From Cristatella mucedo (lineage: Eukaryota; Bryozoa; Phylactolaemata; Cristatellidae), in NCBI GenBank assembly GCA_009760855.2, contig WPIO01000162.1, positions 64,001 to 124,000 of the forward strand: DNA of 60,000 nucleotides, read 5' to 3'. The notes under the pieces were generated by a model, which saw nothing but the letters and a program-made list of their open reading frames with translations, did no database searches and had not been told where the DNA came from. Shown piece after piece: positions 44,813-58,220 of the stretch (positions are counted from its first letter, which is position 1; the number at the start of each line of letters is the position of its first letter). The position numbers and the translations under genes are program-made.

Positions 44813-45429
44813 TAGACAGCTAAGGCAGGAGCGGCATTCCTTTGAATCGTTCATAGATAACCTATGGGTGTCTTATGAATTCTCAGTTTACTAAGCAAAG
44901 ATAGAGGACGGTTAAAATTTTACTTATCAAGCATCACTTAAAACTAACAATGTGGCTACATGTGAGCTAGAAACTACTGATTGGGACACATTTTTCTGGT
45001 AATGCCAATTAAGTGCACATAGAAAGTGAACTTAAATTAGGAACCTGTATGCTAGATCGACCGTTTGATCCTGTGAGGCAGCTTTTTGCTTTTTACTGCC
45101 GAGCGTTAGTTGCACTACTGCATTCCGAACACTTTGAGCATGCCGGTTTAAAGGCTTCCACAAACCTTTGTAAAGAAAAAAATAAGAATTGCTAAGTTGA
45201 AACGGAGGGAATTTACAGAAATCAAATTAAAATAGTGCATAGTGACATAAACAATAGGTACTTTTAGATTGCATCAAGTTTTAGGCAAATCAAGTATCCA
45301 TTTAATTGGTAATTGTATTCTTGAAAATTATGAAGTAGCTCGGTATTTAATAATCGTGAGACACTAAATGATTAAAGCTTGCTCTGACAACTCAATATGT
45401 TTCGCAGTACTTAGTAAATAAAGTTTCCA

Positions 45430-45640
45430 TTGATAGCTGAATATGTTTCCAGGTACTTTACATTTGCTGAAATGAAACATGTTTGAATAGTGAGTGGTAT
45501 CATGCTTAATAAGCAAATTGAATATCATTGATAGGGGTGATATGCAGGGTCAGCATGCAGGTTTGGTTAGTAGCAGCATGCACAGTGTCACCATGCTTAA
45601 GCCTTTAACTGACGAATCAGAGGGACCCCTAAATGCCAAC
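45430..45640 (-). mobile_element. Old LINE A 3' UTR fragment within unit 1
   Basis: GGTATCATGCTTAATAAGC, GGGGTGATATGCAGGGTCAGC and GTTAGTAGCAGCATGCACAG match the minus-strand LINE A 3' UTR. The same fragment lies in units 3 (52740-52950) and 4 (57435-57645). The frames at 45494-45697 and 57499-57702 are chance frames over it. Confidence 0.75.
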
Positions 45641-46216
45641 CGAATTTGGTCAAAGATGAGGAATCGGCATACAAATACCAAACCGAACTCAAATTGAAAA
45701 CATATTTTTATTAGGTATTACAAATTTTTTATCATTATGGATAACCAAAATGCAGATATATTACAACTATTTGAAAGTTTGAAATTAAAGTGCTAACAGG
45801 ACTACGAATAAATGCATCCCGACGGCTCAGTCCCCAACTGATTGCAGTCTTCCTTGAACAGCATTTTCGACTCCTAAGCAACTTAACGTGACAGCATCAT
45901 GGGTTGGTCAGCAAAGTAACATTTGCTTGAACGCCAAACTCGATCCACGTCGTACGAAGACTAAAATTTAGTGCAGAAACAAGTGCATTTTTGCCGATGT
46001 CGTTTTGAAAACTGTTATGTTTATGCTGTGACTCAGTAAGCGAATCCAGATTTAAATCATAGCAGTAAGGCACATTTTTCCTGCAATATTTGATTGTCGA
46101 GCCTTCAACCATATAATGTGAGCATACAAATCAACTAGTCGTTAAATGTATCATTGTAAATATGGTGACAACCTGTGTGAGTAAAAATGTTAGATTTCAT
46201 ACTCTATCTTTGCCAG

Positions 46217-46342
46217 ATAGATCACAGTGCCAGGCCCAAGCGCGTTTCTGGTGTTGGAAGTCCCATGGCTGCATAGACCCAACATGGAGATGCAATGGTT
46301 ACTGGAATTGCCGTGACGGTGAAGATGAGCATGGCTGTATAG
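46217..46342 (+). CDS. LDL-receptor class A domain exon, unit 1 (Asn subtype)
   Basis: This internal exon encodes one 42-residue LDLa module, a small disulfide-bonded calcium-binding fold used in extracellular receptors and matrix proteins for ligand binding. The acceptor is TATCTTTGCCAG|AT (exon from 46217) and the donor ATAG|GTTAGT (intron from 46343), 126 nt. Both introns are phase 1, so the last G joins AT of the next exon to give Asp. Six cysteines have the spacing C-x7-C-x5-C-x6-C-x5-C-x8-C. The F-x-C of the first loop and the DGEDE acidic motif are present. Two usual calcium ligands are Asn (CNGYWNC), which should weaken calcium binding. The parent gene's other exons are not visible. 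Confidence 0.88.
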
Positions 46343-46646
46343 GTTAGTGGAAATAATGTATTTGTGTGAATTCTGAATAACTTCCACTAAATATCTTCAC
46401 TACACGAGTTTTCCTCTTCACCAGCTGTACATGTTAGCAGGATAGGCCGGACAAGCCTCTTTCATGTTTAAAAATAATAAAACGGGGAGCTCGTAATAAG
46501 GAAGACATCACAAGTTTTGCATCGGTAAAACGAAATTTCCAAAAGTAGCTGTTATGGGGATTTCTTGTACCAACAAGCTTCAATGTTCTAATATTATGCC
46601 TCTCACTTTACACAGCTTCTGCCAAACAGGGAGATTACCTTCTTAC

Positions 46647-46748
46647 CAGTTGGAATTCTCTTTCACTAACATACATGCAGGTATTATATACTTTTACCTG
46701 AAAACTCTAAAAGTGAAAATGTATTCGAAAGACTCAGCCTTTAATTGA
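46647..46748 (+). other. Conserved 33-codon frame after exon 1
   Basis: A frame from CAG (46647), just after a CTTCTTAC pyrimidine tract, to TGA (46746-46748) is exactly 99 nt to the stop. It has equivalents of identical length at 49637, 53957 and 58651. It reads QLEFSFTNIHAGIIYFYLKT onward. It is not phase-compatible with the LDLa donor (phase 1 versus phase 0), so it is not a simple next exon. It may be conserved only through common descent. Confidence 0.25.
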
Positions 46749-49217
46749 TCAACGCCTTACTACACTAAGCAAATACCGTTAATATTCAGATATACTGGAT
46801 TTGTTGGTACCTTAAAGTTTTTTTTTTCATATGAACTGATCTAATTAAACTATCGGGTTATGGAAACAGTTATAATATCGCGTTTTATAAAGCAGAAAGT
46901 AATATGTAACTCATTTGCCCTATAAAATTGCCTGTTTTAAAGGTTAATATTCTGGAATGTACACTTTAATATGCTTATACCACACATGTTGTTGTGAGCG
47001 TAAATAGCAAGCTAAAAGATTTGTCGTGTGTTCATCTTCAATAATTTCAGCTAAATAAAATTCCTTAATGACTACGTAATTCCTTGACGACCAGTTTCTC
47101 GTCAGTTACGTCTTTAAAGTTTCAAAGTTACTACTCCGTTTTTAGTAATTGTTATTGAGGAAATGAAATTGAATTTTGTCGCTGCATTCAATACTAGCTA
47201 ACCCTGACTTTTTATCTATTGTGGACTGATCATCGCCAGCACTGCATTATATTTGCTTTGATCCTATGTAAGTGAAAGACTCAAAAACGACGATTTAATA
47301 ATACAATATTCATTCGCTAAATCTCTAAACTGGCATGACTATATCGGCTCCGTATTTCCTTGGCACGTCTTTCCACTCACATAACAAGCATTGCAAGTAT
47401 AAAATAGCATGTAGGCAATAGTTACAGGCTTTCATTTGCAATTGTATGGTTAGTTATAATTATCCATTAAAAACTCCGTTCGATTGCATTGTCTCGTCAT
47501 TCTGCTTTTCAATCAATGGTATACAGCAAAATGTTTGAATGGTTCAACAGTTTAGTTTGTAACAGATGATGATTTATCCGACGATATTTTACCTTATCAT
47601 TAGAAGAAAGGCATGCACTGAGCTGTCCTCACACCGTGTTTACCATACTTAAGTTGTCACGGCACCATGAAGTAGCCATGCATGCTGGCCAAAAGCCGAT
47701 TTGCCAAGGATAACGTGTTTTCAGCAGGTTTAGCTAAGTGGAGAGTCATAATTTAGGGGTCTTACCCTTCAGGCCATTTACTGACAAAACTACATTCCAA
47801 TGTATTATGACCCCTAAACATATCCACTCTATTTACTGACACTCGACAACCAACCGAAGATAGTAAAGGCTTTTTCCAGGTAAACTGAGTGGGTGATGAG
47901 ACGTGACTAGAGCAACATTCCAAATTGAGTTTAACAACTGTTCATGGCTCGGTGGGAGCTACAGGCGAGATTATATTAAATACCTCAGAGCCTACAATAT
48001 TTCTCCTTATTAACAGAGCCATCCAGGTGCATTTCAGTACCACGATCTGTAAGAAAGAACAAGAGTACAGCTGACCATAAACTATGCTCGAAACTACTTA
48101 TTGCTTTTCATTCCCCTTTGAGTTCCGAAAAAGGACGGAACTAAGTATGTGAGTAACTTGGTAAAGATGACATATCCCGATAGCTAGCAATTAAATCACA
48201 TTCCAAACTGAGATTAGGTAATTTCATCTATGGATGCTTGCAAACGACAAAGCGCGATGTTTAGTTCTGTCTCAGCTAGATATTTTTCAATTCCGTTTTG
48301 GCTTTGTAAATCGGAAAGCTGCTAGGTAAAGGATATGGAAATAACTACTGCTGCAAGGCTATTGGATAAATTCAGAACGTTCGACGACGTGATGCATTTT
48401 CAGAAAGAGTTCTGATGCATGTCGGTATTTTAACTGATGCAAGGTAAATTATATAGGCCCTCCCACAATACAAGGTGACACACACCAAACGGCATGGCCT
48501 GTACAATCCTAGTCGTGTCGTCATGTTCTATGTACGCCATACATTCTCTGTGACATTCCAAAGGTAACCCACCTCTGCATAACTTAAGCTTTTACCCTGC
48601 AGGTCCTAGAATGCAGAACTCTATCTTAAAAATCTTTCGTTGGACTGAATTTTGTCAAAGATTAAGATTCGGCGTAAAAATACCAAGGCGAACTCAATTT
48701 GAAAACATATATTTATAACAGGTAATAGGATTTATATTTCATTCAACTAAAATGCAGATATATTAGACGTATTTAGAGTTTGAAATTAAAGTACTAAACG
48801 GACAACGAATAAAAATGTCCCGACGGCTAAGTCCCGAACTGATTGCACTCTTCTGTGAACAGCATTTTCGGTTTCTAAGCAACTCAATGTGACAGCATCA
48901 TGGGTCGGTTAGCAGAGTAACGTTCGCTTAAACGCCAAACTCGATCTACGTTGTACGTAGACTAAAATTTAGTGCAGAAATAGGTGTATTTTAGCAGATG
49001 TCGTTTTGTAAAATGTTGTGTTTATGCTATGATTCAGCAAAGCGAATCCAGATTTACTCAGAGCAGTAAGGTACATTTTTTCTGGCAATATTTTTCTGTC
49101 GAGCCTACAACCATATAATGTGAGCATAAAAATACTGACTCGTTAAATTTATCATTGTAAATATAGTGACAACCTGTGTGAGTAAAAATGTTAGCTTTCA
49201 TACTCTATCTTTGCCAG

Positions 49218-49343
49218 ATATATCACAGTGCAAGGCCGCAGGGCGTTTCTGGTGTTTAAAGTCAAATAGGTGTGTAAGCCCAGGATGGAGATGCGATGGT
49301 GACTATGATTGCCCAGACGGTGAAGATGAGCAAGATTGTAAAG
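49218..49343 (+). CDS. LDL-receptor class A domain exon, unit 2 (Asp subtype)
   Basis: Internal exon for one LDLa module of 42 residues, with the same 126-nt length, phase 1-1 borders, acceptor (CTTTGCCAG|AT) and donor (AAAG|GTTAGT) as the exon in unit 1. It has six cysteines, the FWC motif, and an intact calcium cage: W in GWRC, D in CDGDYDC (both Asp ligands), and DE of DGEDE. It is therefore the most canonical of the four modules. It sits in the short 2,996-bp unit, whose upstream intron lost ~1.32 kb; splice sites are unaffected. Against unit 3 it differs at 15 of 42 residues. The protein is presumably secreted or a receptor ectodomain. Confidence 0.9.
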
Positions 49344-49636
49344 GTTAGTGGAAATAATGTATTGATGTGAATTCTGAACTACTTCCTATAAATATCTTCA
49401 CTACAAAAGTTTTCCTCTTCAGCGGCTGTACATATTAGCAGGATAAGCCAGACCTGCCTCTTCCATCTTATAAATAAAACAACGCAAAGCTCGTGATGAG
49501 GAAGACATCACAATTTTTGCGTCGGTAAAATGAAAATACCAAAAGCCGATGTTTAGGGAGTTTCTCGTATCAAGCATCTTAATCGTTTTATTATTATGCC
49601 TCTCACTTCTGCCAAACCAGTAGATTACCTTCTTAC

Positions 49637-49738
49637 CAGTTGAGATTCTCTGTCACTAACATACCAGCAGGTATTATAAACTTTGACCTGACGACTCTGA
49701 AAGTGAAATTTTATTCAAAATATCCAGCCTTTAATCGA
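49637..49738 (+). other. Conserved frame after exon 2, stop lost
   Basis: It is homologous to 46647-46748. The stop TGA is CGA here (49736), so the frame runs to 49831. Indel-free spacing is kept. Confidence 0.25.
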
Positions 49739-50176
49739 TCCACGCACTACTTCACTAAACAACTATCGTCATCATTCAGATATACTTGGTTTGTTGGTGG
49801 GTTAAAGGTTTTCATTTTTCATATGAACTGATTTATATAAAACTATCAGTTGATGGAAAAAGTAATAATAACGCATTTTATAACACAGAAAGTGATATGT
49901 AACCAATTTGACATATAGAAAATGCCTGTTTTGAAGGTTAACATACTGGAATGTGCACTTTAAATTGCTTGTACTACACATGCTGTTGTGAGCATGAATA
50001 ACATGCTAAAAGATTTCTCTTTTGCTCATCTTCAATAATTTCAGCTACAAAAAATGTACATAATGACTCCGTAATTAGTTGGCGACCAGTTTCTCGTCAG
50101 TTACGTATTTAAACAATTTTTAATTACTAGTCCGTTTCCAGTAATTGTTATCTAGGTAATCAAATTGAATTTTGTA

Positions 50177-52056
50177 GCTGCAAGATATACTACCAATCCA
50201 TGATTTCTTTTCTGTTGTCGACTGATCATCGCCAGCACTGCATTATATTTGCTTAGATCCTATGTAAGTGAAAGACTTAAAAACGTCGATTTAATCATAC
50301 AATATTCATTCACTGAATCTCAAAACTGGCATGGCTATATCCGCTCAGTATTTCCTTGGCACGTCTTTCCACTCACATAACAAGCATTGCAGGTATACAA
50401 TAGCAAGCAGGCAACATCTACAGGCTTCTATTTTCAACTGATGGTTATTTATAATTATCCGTTATAAACTCCTTTTGATTTCATAGTCACGTCATTCTGC
50501 TTTTCAATCAAGGGTATTCCACTAAATGTTTGAATGGTTAAACAGTTTAGTTTATAACAGATGATGATTTATCCCACAATCTTTTGCCTTATCATTGGAA
50601 GAAAGCCATCCACTGAGCTGTCCTCACAACTTGTTTACCATACTTAAGTTGTCACGGCACCATGAAGTAGCCATTCACGCTGGCTAAAGGCGATTTGCCT
50701 AGGATAACGTGTTTATAGCGCATTTAGCTAAACTAAGAGTCATAATTTGGGAGTCTTTCCCTTCAGGCCATTCATTGACAACACTACATTCCAGTGTATT
50801 CTGACCCCTAACCGTATCTGCTCTATTGTTTGACACTCGACAACCAACCAAAGATAGTAAAGCCTTTTTCCAGGCAAACTGAGTGAGTGGTGAGACGTGA
50901 CTAGAATAACATTCTTAATTTATCTTCACAACTGTTCATGGCTCGGTGTGAGCTACAGGCGAGATTATAATAAATAATGCAGAGCCTAAAATATTTCTCC
51001 TATTCAACAGAGCCATCCAGGTGCATTTCCGTACCAAGCTCTGTAAGAATAAACAAAATTACGGCTGACCCCAAGCATTGCTCGAAACTAGTGATTGCTT
51101 TCCATCATTTTATGAGTTCCGAAAAAGGACGGAACTAATTACGCGAGAAAGTTGGTAAAGATGACATGTCCCGATCGCTGGCAATTAAATCACATTACAA
51201 TCTGATATTAGGTAATGATTTGCATGAATGCTTGCAAACGATTAAATGAGATTCCTAGTTCTGACTCGGCTAGATTACTCTAACTTCGGTTTAGCTTCGT
51301 AAATAGAGAAGCTGCTGGGCAATGGCAGGTGGAAATAACTACTGCTGCAAGGCTATTTAATAAATTCGGGAAGTTGGAAGACGTGCTGCCTTTTCTGAAA
51401 GACTTGTGATGGATGTCGGTGTTTTAACTAATGCAAGGCAAATTATACAGGCTTACCCGCAATAAAAGATGGCACACGCCAAATGGCTGAGCTTAAACAA
51501 TCCTAGTCTTGTCGTCCGGATCTATGCAGACCATTAATTTTCAGTGACATTCCAACGGTTACCCACTGCTGCATAACAAAAGCTTGCACACTACAGGTCC
51601 TAAAATGCAGAACTCACTCTTAAGAAACTGTCGTTGTACAACTACTGTCCTGCTGATTGGTGTAGCATATATTCTGCCACGGTTATAACCTGGTACTTCC
51701 ACGATACTCTTTGACTCCACTGCTCCACTGACTCTGCTACGCTTTTAACATATTCTTAGTTGGATGAGTGAATTCTCGCAGCTACCGAATGATTACTCAA
51801 AGCCACTGAAGCTAGTATGAGGCTGTGTTTGTCGGAGTAATATCCATGTTGTTGTCAAGCTTTTTTTGAGGTAAAACCGAGGTAAATCAGTTAAATTACG
51901 AGTAGTTAGTTACACCTATCAGTTTCTAAACATTTATTTACACGATCTGACTGAAATAAATGCATGGTTAATGATGAATTAATACCATACCAACGAATAA
52001 TCTACTGTCGTGTATAAACCTACAAGACCACGTAAAAATCATACATTTATGTACTG

Positions 52057-52134
<78 letters not shown>

Positions 52135-53526
52135 GGAGTAAAAGATAGAGAAAGGGAGACATAGACAGAGAGGTGAGAAGCTGCATTCTGTTAAATCGTT
52201 CTTAGATAACGGATATGTGTTTTATGGATTCTCAGAGTGCTACTGAGCAAAGATATATGGTAGCTATAATTTTACTTTTCATGCATAACTTAAATCGAAC
52301 AATGTTGCTAGATGTGAGCTAGAAATTACTGATTGGGAAATATTTTTAAGATAAGGCCAATAAAGTGCACATGTAAACTGAACCTAAATTAGGAACGTTT
52401 ATGCTGGATCGATCGTTTGATCCTGCAAGGCAGCTTTTTTGCTTTCTACTGCCGAGCTTTGGCTGCACTACTGGGTTCCCGATACTTTAAGCGTGCGGGT
52501 TTAAAGGCTTGCACTGACCTGTGTTAAGAAGAAAATGTGAATTGCTAAGTTGTAATTGAGGGAATTTGCAGAAACCAAGTTGAAATAGTGCTTAGCGAAA
52601 CAAACAATAGGTATTCTTAGATTCCGTCAAGCTTTAGGGATAGCAATTTTCTTTTCATTTTTTTAATATATTGTTGAAAGCTATAAAGAACCAAAGAATT
52701 TCTTAGTCATGACACACTACATGAATAGAGCTTCTTCTGATAACTAAATTGGTTTCCGGGTATTTTACATTTGCAGCACAGGAAACATGTTTGAATCGTG
52801 AGTGATATCACGCTTAATAAGCAAATTGAATACCATGGATAGGGGCGATATGCAAGGTCAGCATGCACGTTTGGTTAGTAGCAGCATGCACAGTGTCACC
52901 AGGCATAAGCCTTTAACGGACGAATAAGAGGCACCCCTAAATGCAGACAGAATTTTGTCAAAGATTAAGATTCGGCATATACATATCAAGGGGAAATTAA
53001 TTTGAAAACCTATATTTATAACAGGTAATAGGATTTATATTTCATTATTGTTAGACAAAATACAGACGTATCAGACCTATATTAAGTTTGAAATAAATGT
53101 AATAACCGGTCAACAAATAAATGGGTCCCGACAGCTAAGTCCCGAATCGATTGCAGTCTTCCTTGAACAGCATTTTCGGCTTCTAAGAAACTCAACTTGA
53201 AAGCCTCATGAGTTAGTCAGCAAAGTAACATTCGCTTAGACGCCAAACTCGATCCACGTTGAATGAAGACTAAAATTCAGTGAAGAAACAGGTGCATTAT
53301 CGTCGATGTCGTTATGTAAAATGTTGAGTTTATGCTATGACTCAGCAAAGCGAATCCAGATTTTACTCATAGCAGTAAGGCACATATTTTCTAGCAATAT
53401 TTTTTTGTCGAGCCTTCAGCCATATAATGTTAGCATAAAAATCCTTAGTCGTTAAATTTATCATGGTAAATATTGTGACAACCTGTGTGAGTGAAAATGT
53501 TAGATTTGATACTCTATCTTTGCCAG
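50177..53526. other. Intronic part of unit 3
   Basis: It contains, in order, the conserved unit blocks, an old LINE B piece (51585-51870), a (TA)n microsatellite (52057-52131) and an old minus-strand LINE A piece (52740-52950). No coding exon other than the one at its right end is seen. Confidence 0.6.
52057..52160. repeat. (TA)n microsatellite, unit 3
   Basis: A ~75-bp TA run with two ATTATA interruptions is followed by a G/A-rich tract. It is in the same position as in units 1 and 4 but much shorter than in unit 1. Confidence 0.95.
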
Positions 53527-53652
53527 ATATATCACAGTGTGAGGCCCAATGGGGTTTCTGGTGTTTAACGTCCCATCGCTGCATAGAACCATCATTGAAA
53601 TGCGATGGAGACAGGGATTGCCGTGACGGTGAAGACGAGCAAGGTTGTCCAG
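53527..53652 (+). CDS. LDL-receptor class A domain exon, unit 3 (Asp subtype)
   Basis: Internal 126-nt LDLa exon with phase-1 introns on both sides, acceptor CTTTGCCAG|AT and donor CCAG|GTTAGT (the best donor match of the four). All six cysteines and CDGDRDC plus DGEDE are present, so the side-chain calcium ligands are complete. The usual Trp before the fourth cysteine is replaced (SLKC instead of GWRC). In known LDLa folds that Trp supplies a backbone calcium contact and often packs against ligand, so binding specificity may differ. Flanking intron sequence is closest to unit 2 (for example the TAACAGGTAATAGGATTTATATTTC block at 48717 and 53021). Confidence 0.9.
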
Positions 53653-53956
53653 GTTAGTGGAATCAATGTATTAATGTGAATTCTGAACTACTTCCACTAA
53701 ATATCTTCACTGCAAGAGTTTTCCTCTTCACCGGCAGTGCATATTAGCAGGATAAGCCAGACCAGCCTCTTTCAGGCTTTTTAATAATAAAACGGAGAGC
53801 TCGTAATAAAGAATATATCACAATTTTTCCGTCGGTAAAATAAAATTACCAAAAGTTGCTGTTCAGGGAATATCTCGCATCAACAAGCTTCAATGTTCTA
53901 TTGTTACGCCTCTCACTTTACACAGCTGTTGCCATACCAGTAGATTACAGTCTTAC

Positions 53957-54058
53957 CAGTTGCGATTCTCTCTCACTAAAATACCTGCAGATATTATAAA
54001 CTTTGAGGTGAAAAATCTGAAAGTGAAACTGTTTTCTAAATACAAAGCAAATCATTGA
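53957..54058 (+). other. Conserved frame after exon 3
   Basis: CAG at 53957 to TGA at 54056, 99 nt, is homologous to the frames after exons 1, 2 and 4. It reads QLRFSLTKIPADIINFEVK. Confidence 0.25.
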
Positions 54059-54629
54059 TCTATGTCCAACTACATTAAACAAATATCGTCAATATTCAGA
54101 CATGCTGGGGTTGATGGTAGGTTAAAGTTTATTTGTCATATGAACTGATCTATAAAAAAATAACGGTTGGTGGAAAAAGTTATAATATCACGTTTTATAA
54201 CAAAGAAAGTAATATATCACCCGTTTGCCTTATAGTAATTGCCTGTTTGAAGGTTAACATACTGGGATGTACACTTTAAATTGCTTGTACTACACATGCT
54301 GTTGTGAGCATAAATTACATGCTATAATATTTGTCTTCTGTTCATCTTCAATAATTTCAGCTACATAAAATATGCGTAAAGACTACTTAATTCCTTTTCG
54401 ACCAGTTTCTCATCAGTTACGCCTTTAAAGGTTTTATAATAACTACTCCGTTTTTCGTGAATGCTATCTAGGGAATCGAATTGAATTTTGAGGCTGCATT
54501 CAATACTAGCAATCCCTGATTCCCTTTCTATTGTGGACTGATCATCGCCAGTACTTCATTACATTTCCTTTGATCCTCTCTGTAAGTGAAAGACTAAAGA
54601 ACGTCGATTTAAACATACAATATTCATTT

Positions 54630-55053
54630 GTAATGTAATGTAATGTATCTCCGTATGTAACTCCACAAAGTCATAAAGACCATGTGGGTGTTAGGTAGGA
54701 GAGTTTTGTATTGCCCACTCACAGCCTAAGAGGCTTTCGGTACGCATTCTGTAGCCAACAGACTTCGTCTCACCCAACAGAGAGAAAGTGGGTAGCATAG
54801 CAGAGTTAGGAGAGCAGTTGAGGTAGTGAGTAGCATAGAAGTAGCTGCTCAGGACCGCTGAAAAAGATGTGCCATAGTCGGCAGTTGGAGCGTAGTTGTC
54901 GTTGCTTAGGAATTGTGGAAGCGAGTTCCACAGTCTAGGACCTGCAGAGCTAAAGCTTCTGTCACCAACTGTCGTTAAGTGGAGGAATGGGACAGCTGAT
55001 TTAGTGTCCACACAGGACCTCAGGGCACGAACAGGCTGAAACTGATGTAGCAG
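54630..55053 (-). mobile_element. LINE B insertion unique to unit 4, with target duplication
   Basis: This is a 424-bp 5'-truncated minus-strand LINE B with three ATTAC-type tail repeats at its left end. A 7-bp target duplication TTCATTT is at 54623-54629 and 55054-55060. The empty site is seen in units 1-3 as ATTCATT(C/T)ACT-like sequence. The frame 55011-54691 is the ORF2 C-terminus (VGDRSFSSAGPRLWNSLPQF). It inserted after the units duplicated. Confidence 0.9.
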
Positions 55054-56745
55054 TTCATTTTACTAAATCTCAAAACTGGCATGGCTATATCCGCTCCGTA
55101 TTTCCTTGGCACGTCTTTCCACTCACATGACAAGCATTGCAGGTATGCAATAGCACGCAGACAATATCTACAGGCTTTCATTTGCAACTGATGGTTATTT
55201 ATAGTTATCCATTATAATTTCCTTGCGACTGCATAGTCACGTCATTATGCTTTTCAATCAAGGGTATTCCGCAAATTGTTTGAATGGTTCAACAGCTTAG
55301 TTTGTAACAGAAGATGATTTATCCCACAATCTTTCGCCTTATCATTAAAAGAAAGCCATCCACTGAGCTGTCCTTACACCGTGTTTACCGTACTGGAGTT
55401 GTCACGACACCATGAAGTAGCCATACACGCTGGCCAAAAGCCGATTTGCCGAGGACAACGTATTTTCAGAGCGTTTAGCTAAACTAGGATTCATAATTTG
55501 AGAGTCTTACCCTTCAGGCCATTTACTGACAGTCTACATTCCAGTGTAGTATGACCCCTAAACATATCCACTGTATTTACTGACACTTGACCACCAACCG
55601 AAAAAAAGTAGAGGCTATTTCTAGGTAAACTGAATGAGTGATGAGACGTGACTACAACAAACTTCCTGGTTAAGGTTGACAACTGTTCCTAGAATGGTGT
55701 GAGCTACAGGGGAGATTATATTAGGTAACTCAGAGCCTAAAATATTTCTCTTAATTAACAGAGCCATCTAGGTGAATTTCGATACCAAGCTCTTTAAGAA
55801 AGAACACGAGTACAGCTGACCCCAAAATTGCTCGAAACTATTTAGTGCTTTTCATTCCGTTATAAGATCCGAAAAAGGACGGAACTAATAACACGAGAAA
55901 CTTGGTGAAGATGACATGTCCTGCTAGCAGGCAATTAAAACACATTACAATCAGAGGTCAGATAATGTCATCCGTTTCAGCTTCGTAAATCGAAAAGCTG
56001 CGGGGCAATGGTAGGTGGAAATAACTACTGCTGCAAGGCTATTTGATAAATTCGGAAATTTTAATAACGTGCTGCCTTTTCAGAAAGAGTTCTGATGGAT
56101 GTCGGTATTTTAACTGAAGCAAGGCAAATTATATAGGCTAACCCGCAATACAAGGTGACACACACCAAATGGCTGAGCCAAGCCTAGTCGCATAGTCAGG
56201 TTCTATGTAGGCCATACATTCGCAGTGACATTCTAAAGGTTACCCACTGCTGCATAACTTAAGCTTTTACTCCTTTGGTCCTAGAATGCAGAACTCACTC
56301 CGACAAAACTGTCATTGTAAAACTACTGTCCTGCTGATTAGTGTAGCATATATTCTGGCACGGTTATGACCTGCTACTTCCAGGATACTCTTTACCTCCA
56401 CTGCTCCACTGACTCTGCTACCCTTTTAACATATTCTTAGTCGGATGAGTGAATTCTTACAGCTACCGAATGCGTACTCAAAGCCACTTAAACTAGTGTG
56501 GGGCTGTACAAGAGTTTATCGGAGTAAAATCCATGTTGTTGTCAAGATTTTTTGGAGGGTAAAACCGCGATAAATCAGATAGAATACGTGTAGTTACACC
56601 TATCAGTTCCTCAACATTTATTTAAACCATCTGACTGAAATAAGTTTCAGGTCAATGATGAATGAACACCATGTAAACGAATAATCTTTTCCGTGTACAA
56701 CTCCACAAATCCACAAAAACATGACCCACACATATCTGTACATAA

Positions 56746-56862
56746 ATATATATATACATATTAATATATTGATATATACACACACACATATATATATATA
56801 TATATATTTACGTATATATATATATATATATTAAGAGAGAGAGAGAGAAAGAAAGAGAGACT
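56746..56862. repeat. (TA)n-(GA)n microsatellite, unit 4
   Basis: TA runs with ACACACAC and TTTACG interruptions are followed by a GAGAGAAAGAAAGAGAGA tract. It is in the same position as in units 1 and 3. Confidence 0.95.
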
Positions 56863-58220
56863 CAGACAGCCAGGGGAGAAGCTGCATTCCGATGAATCAT
56901 TCATAGACAACGGATAGGTGTTTTAGGAAGTCCCAGTTCACTAACCAAAGGCGTAGGATGTTAATAATTTTACTTTTCATGCATCACTTAAAAAAAACAA
57001 TGTTGCTAGATGTTGGCTAGAAATTACTGATGGGGACACATTTTTTGGATAATTCCAATCAGGTGTAAATAGAACCTGAACTTAAATTTGGAACCTGTAA
57101 GCTGGATCGACCGTTTGATCCTGCATGGCCGCTTTTTTGCTTTTTACTTCCGAGCGTCAGTTGCACTACTGCATTCCCAATACTTTGAGCATGCCGGTTT
57201 AAAGGCTTCCACTAATCTTTGTAAAGAAAAAAACAAGAATTGCTAAGTTGTAATGGCGGGAATTTACAGAAACCAAGTTACAATAGTGCTTAGCGATATA
57301 AACAGTAGGTATTCTTAGATTGCATCAACCATTAGGCAAAGAGATTTTCCATTTAATTGTTAAATGTATTGTTAAATATCATAAAGTGACTCAGCAAATA
57401 ATAATCATGACATGGTGACTGAATTAAGCTTCCATTGATAGCTCAATTTGTTTCCAGGTACTTTACATTTTCTGAACGGAAACATGTTTGAATAGTGAGT
57501 GGTATCATGCTTAATACGCAAATTGAATATCATTGATAGGGGTGATATGCAGGGTCAGCATGCAGGTTTGGTTAGTAGCAGCATGCACAGTGACACCATG
57601 CTTAAGCCTTTAACTGACGAATCAGAGGGACCCCTAAATGCCAACAGAATTTGGTCAAAGATGAGGAATCAGCATAAAAATACCAAACCGAACTCTAATT
57701 GAAAACATATATGTATTAGGTATTATAAATTTTCTATCATTATTGGTAACCAAAATGCAGATATATTAGAACTATTTGAATTTTGAAATTAAAGTGCTAA
57801 CAGGACTACGAATAAATGCATCCCGACGGCTCAGTCCCCAACTGATTGCAGTCTTCCTTGAACAGCATTTTCGACTCCTAAGCAACTTAACGTGACAGCA
57901 TCATGTATCGGTCAGCAAAGTATCATTCGCTTGAACGCCAAACTCGATCCACGTCGTACGAAGACTAAAATTTAGTGCAGAAACAAGTGCATTTTTGCCG
58001 ATGTCGTTTTGAAAAATGTTATGTTTATGCTGTGACTCAGCAAGCGAATCCATATTTAAATCATAGCAGTAAGGTACATTTTTCTGGCAATATTTGATTG
58101 TCGAGCCTTCAACCATATAATGTGAGCATAACACTTTCTAGTCGGTAAATTTATCTTTGTAAATATGCTGACAAACCTGTGTGAGTAAAAATGTTAGGTT
58201 TCATACTCTATCTTTGCCAG

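Noticed and set aside
45494-57702. 67-codon frames at 45494-45697 and 57499-57702, nearly identical
   Set aside because: Their similarity comes from the 12-kb duplication; the frame lies on the antisense of a LINE A 3' UTR and its equivalent is not open in unit 3.
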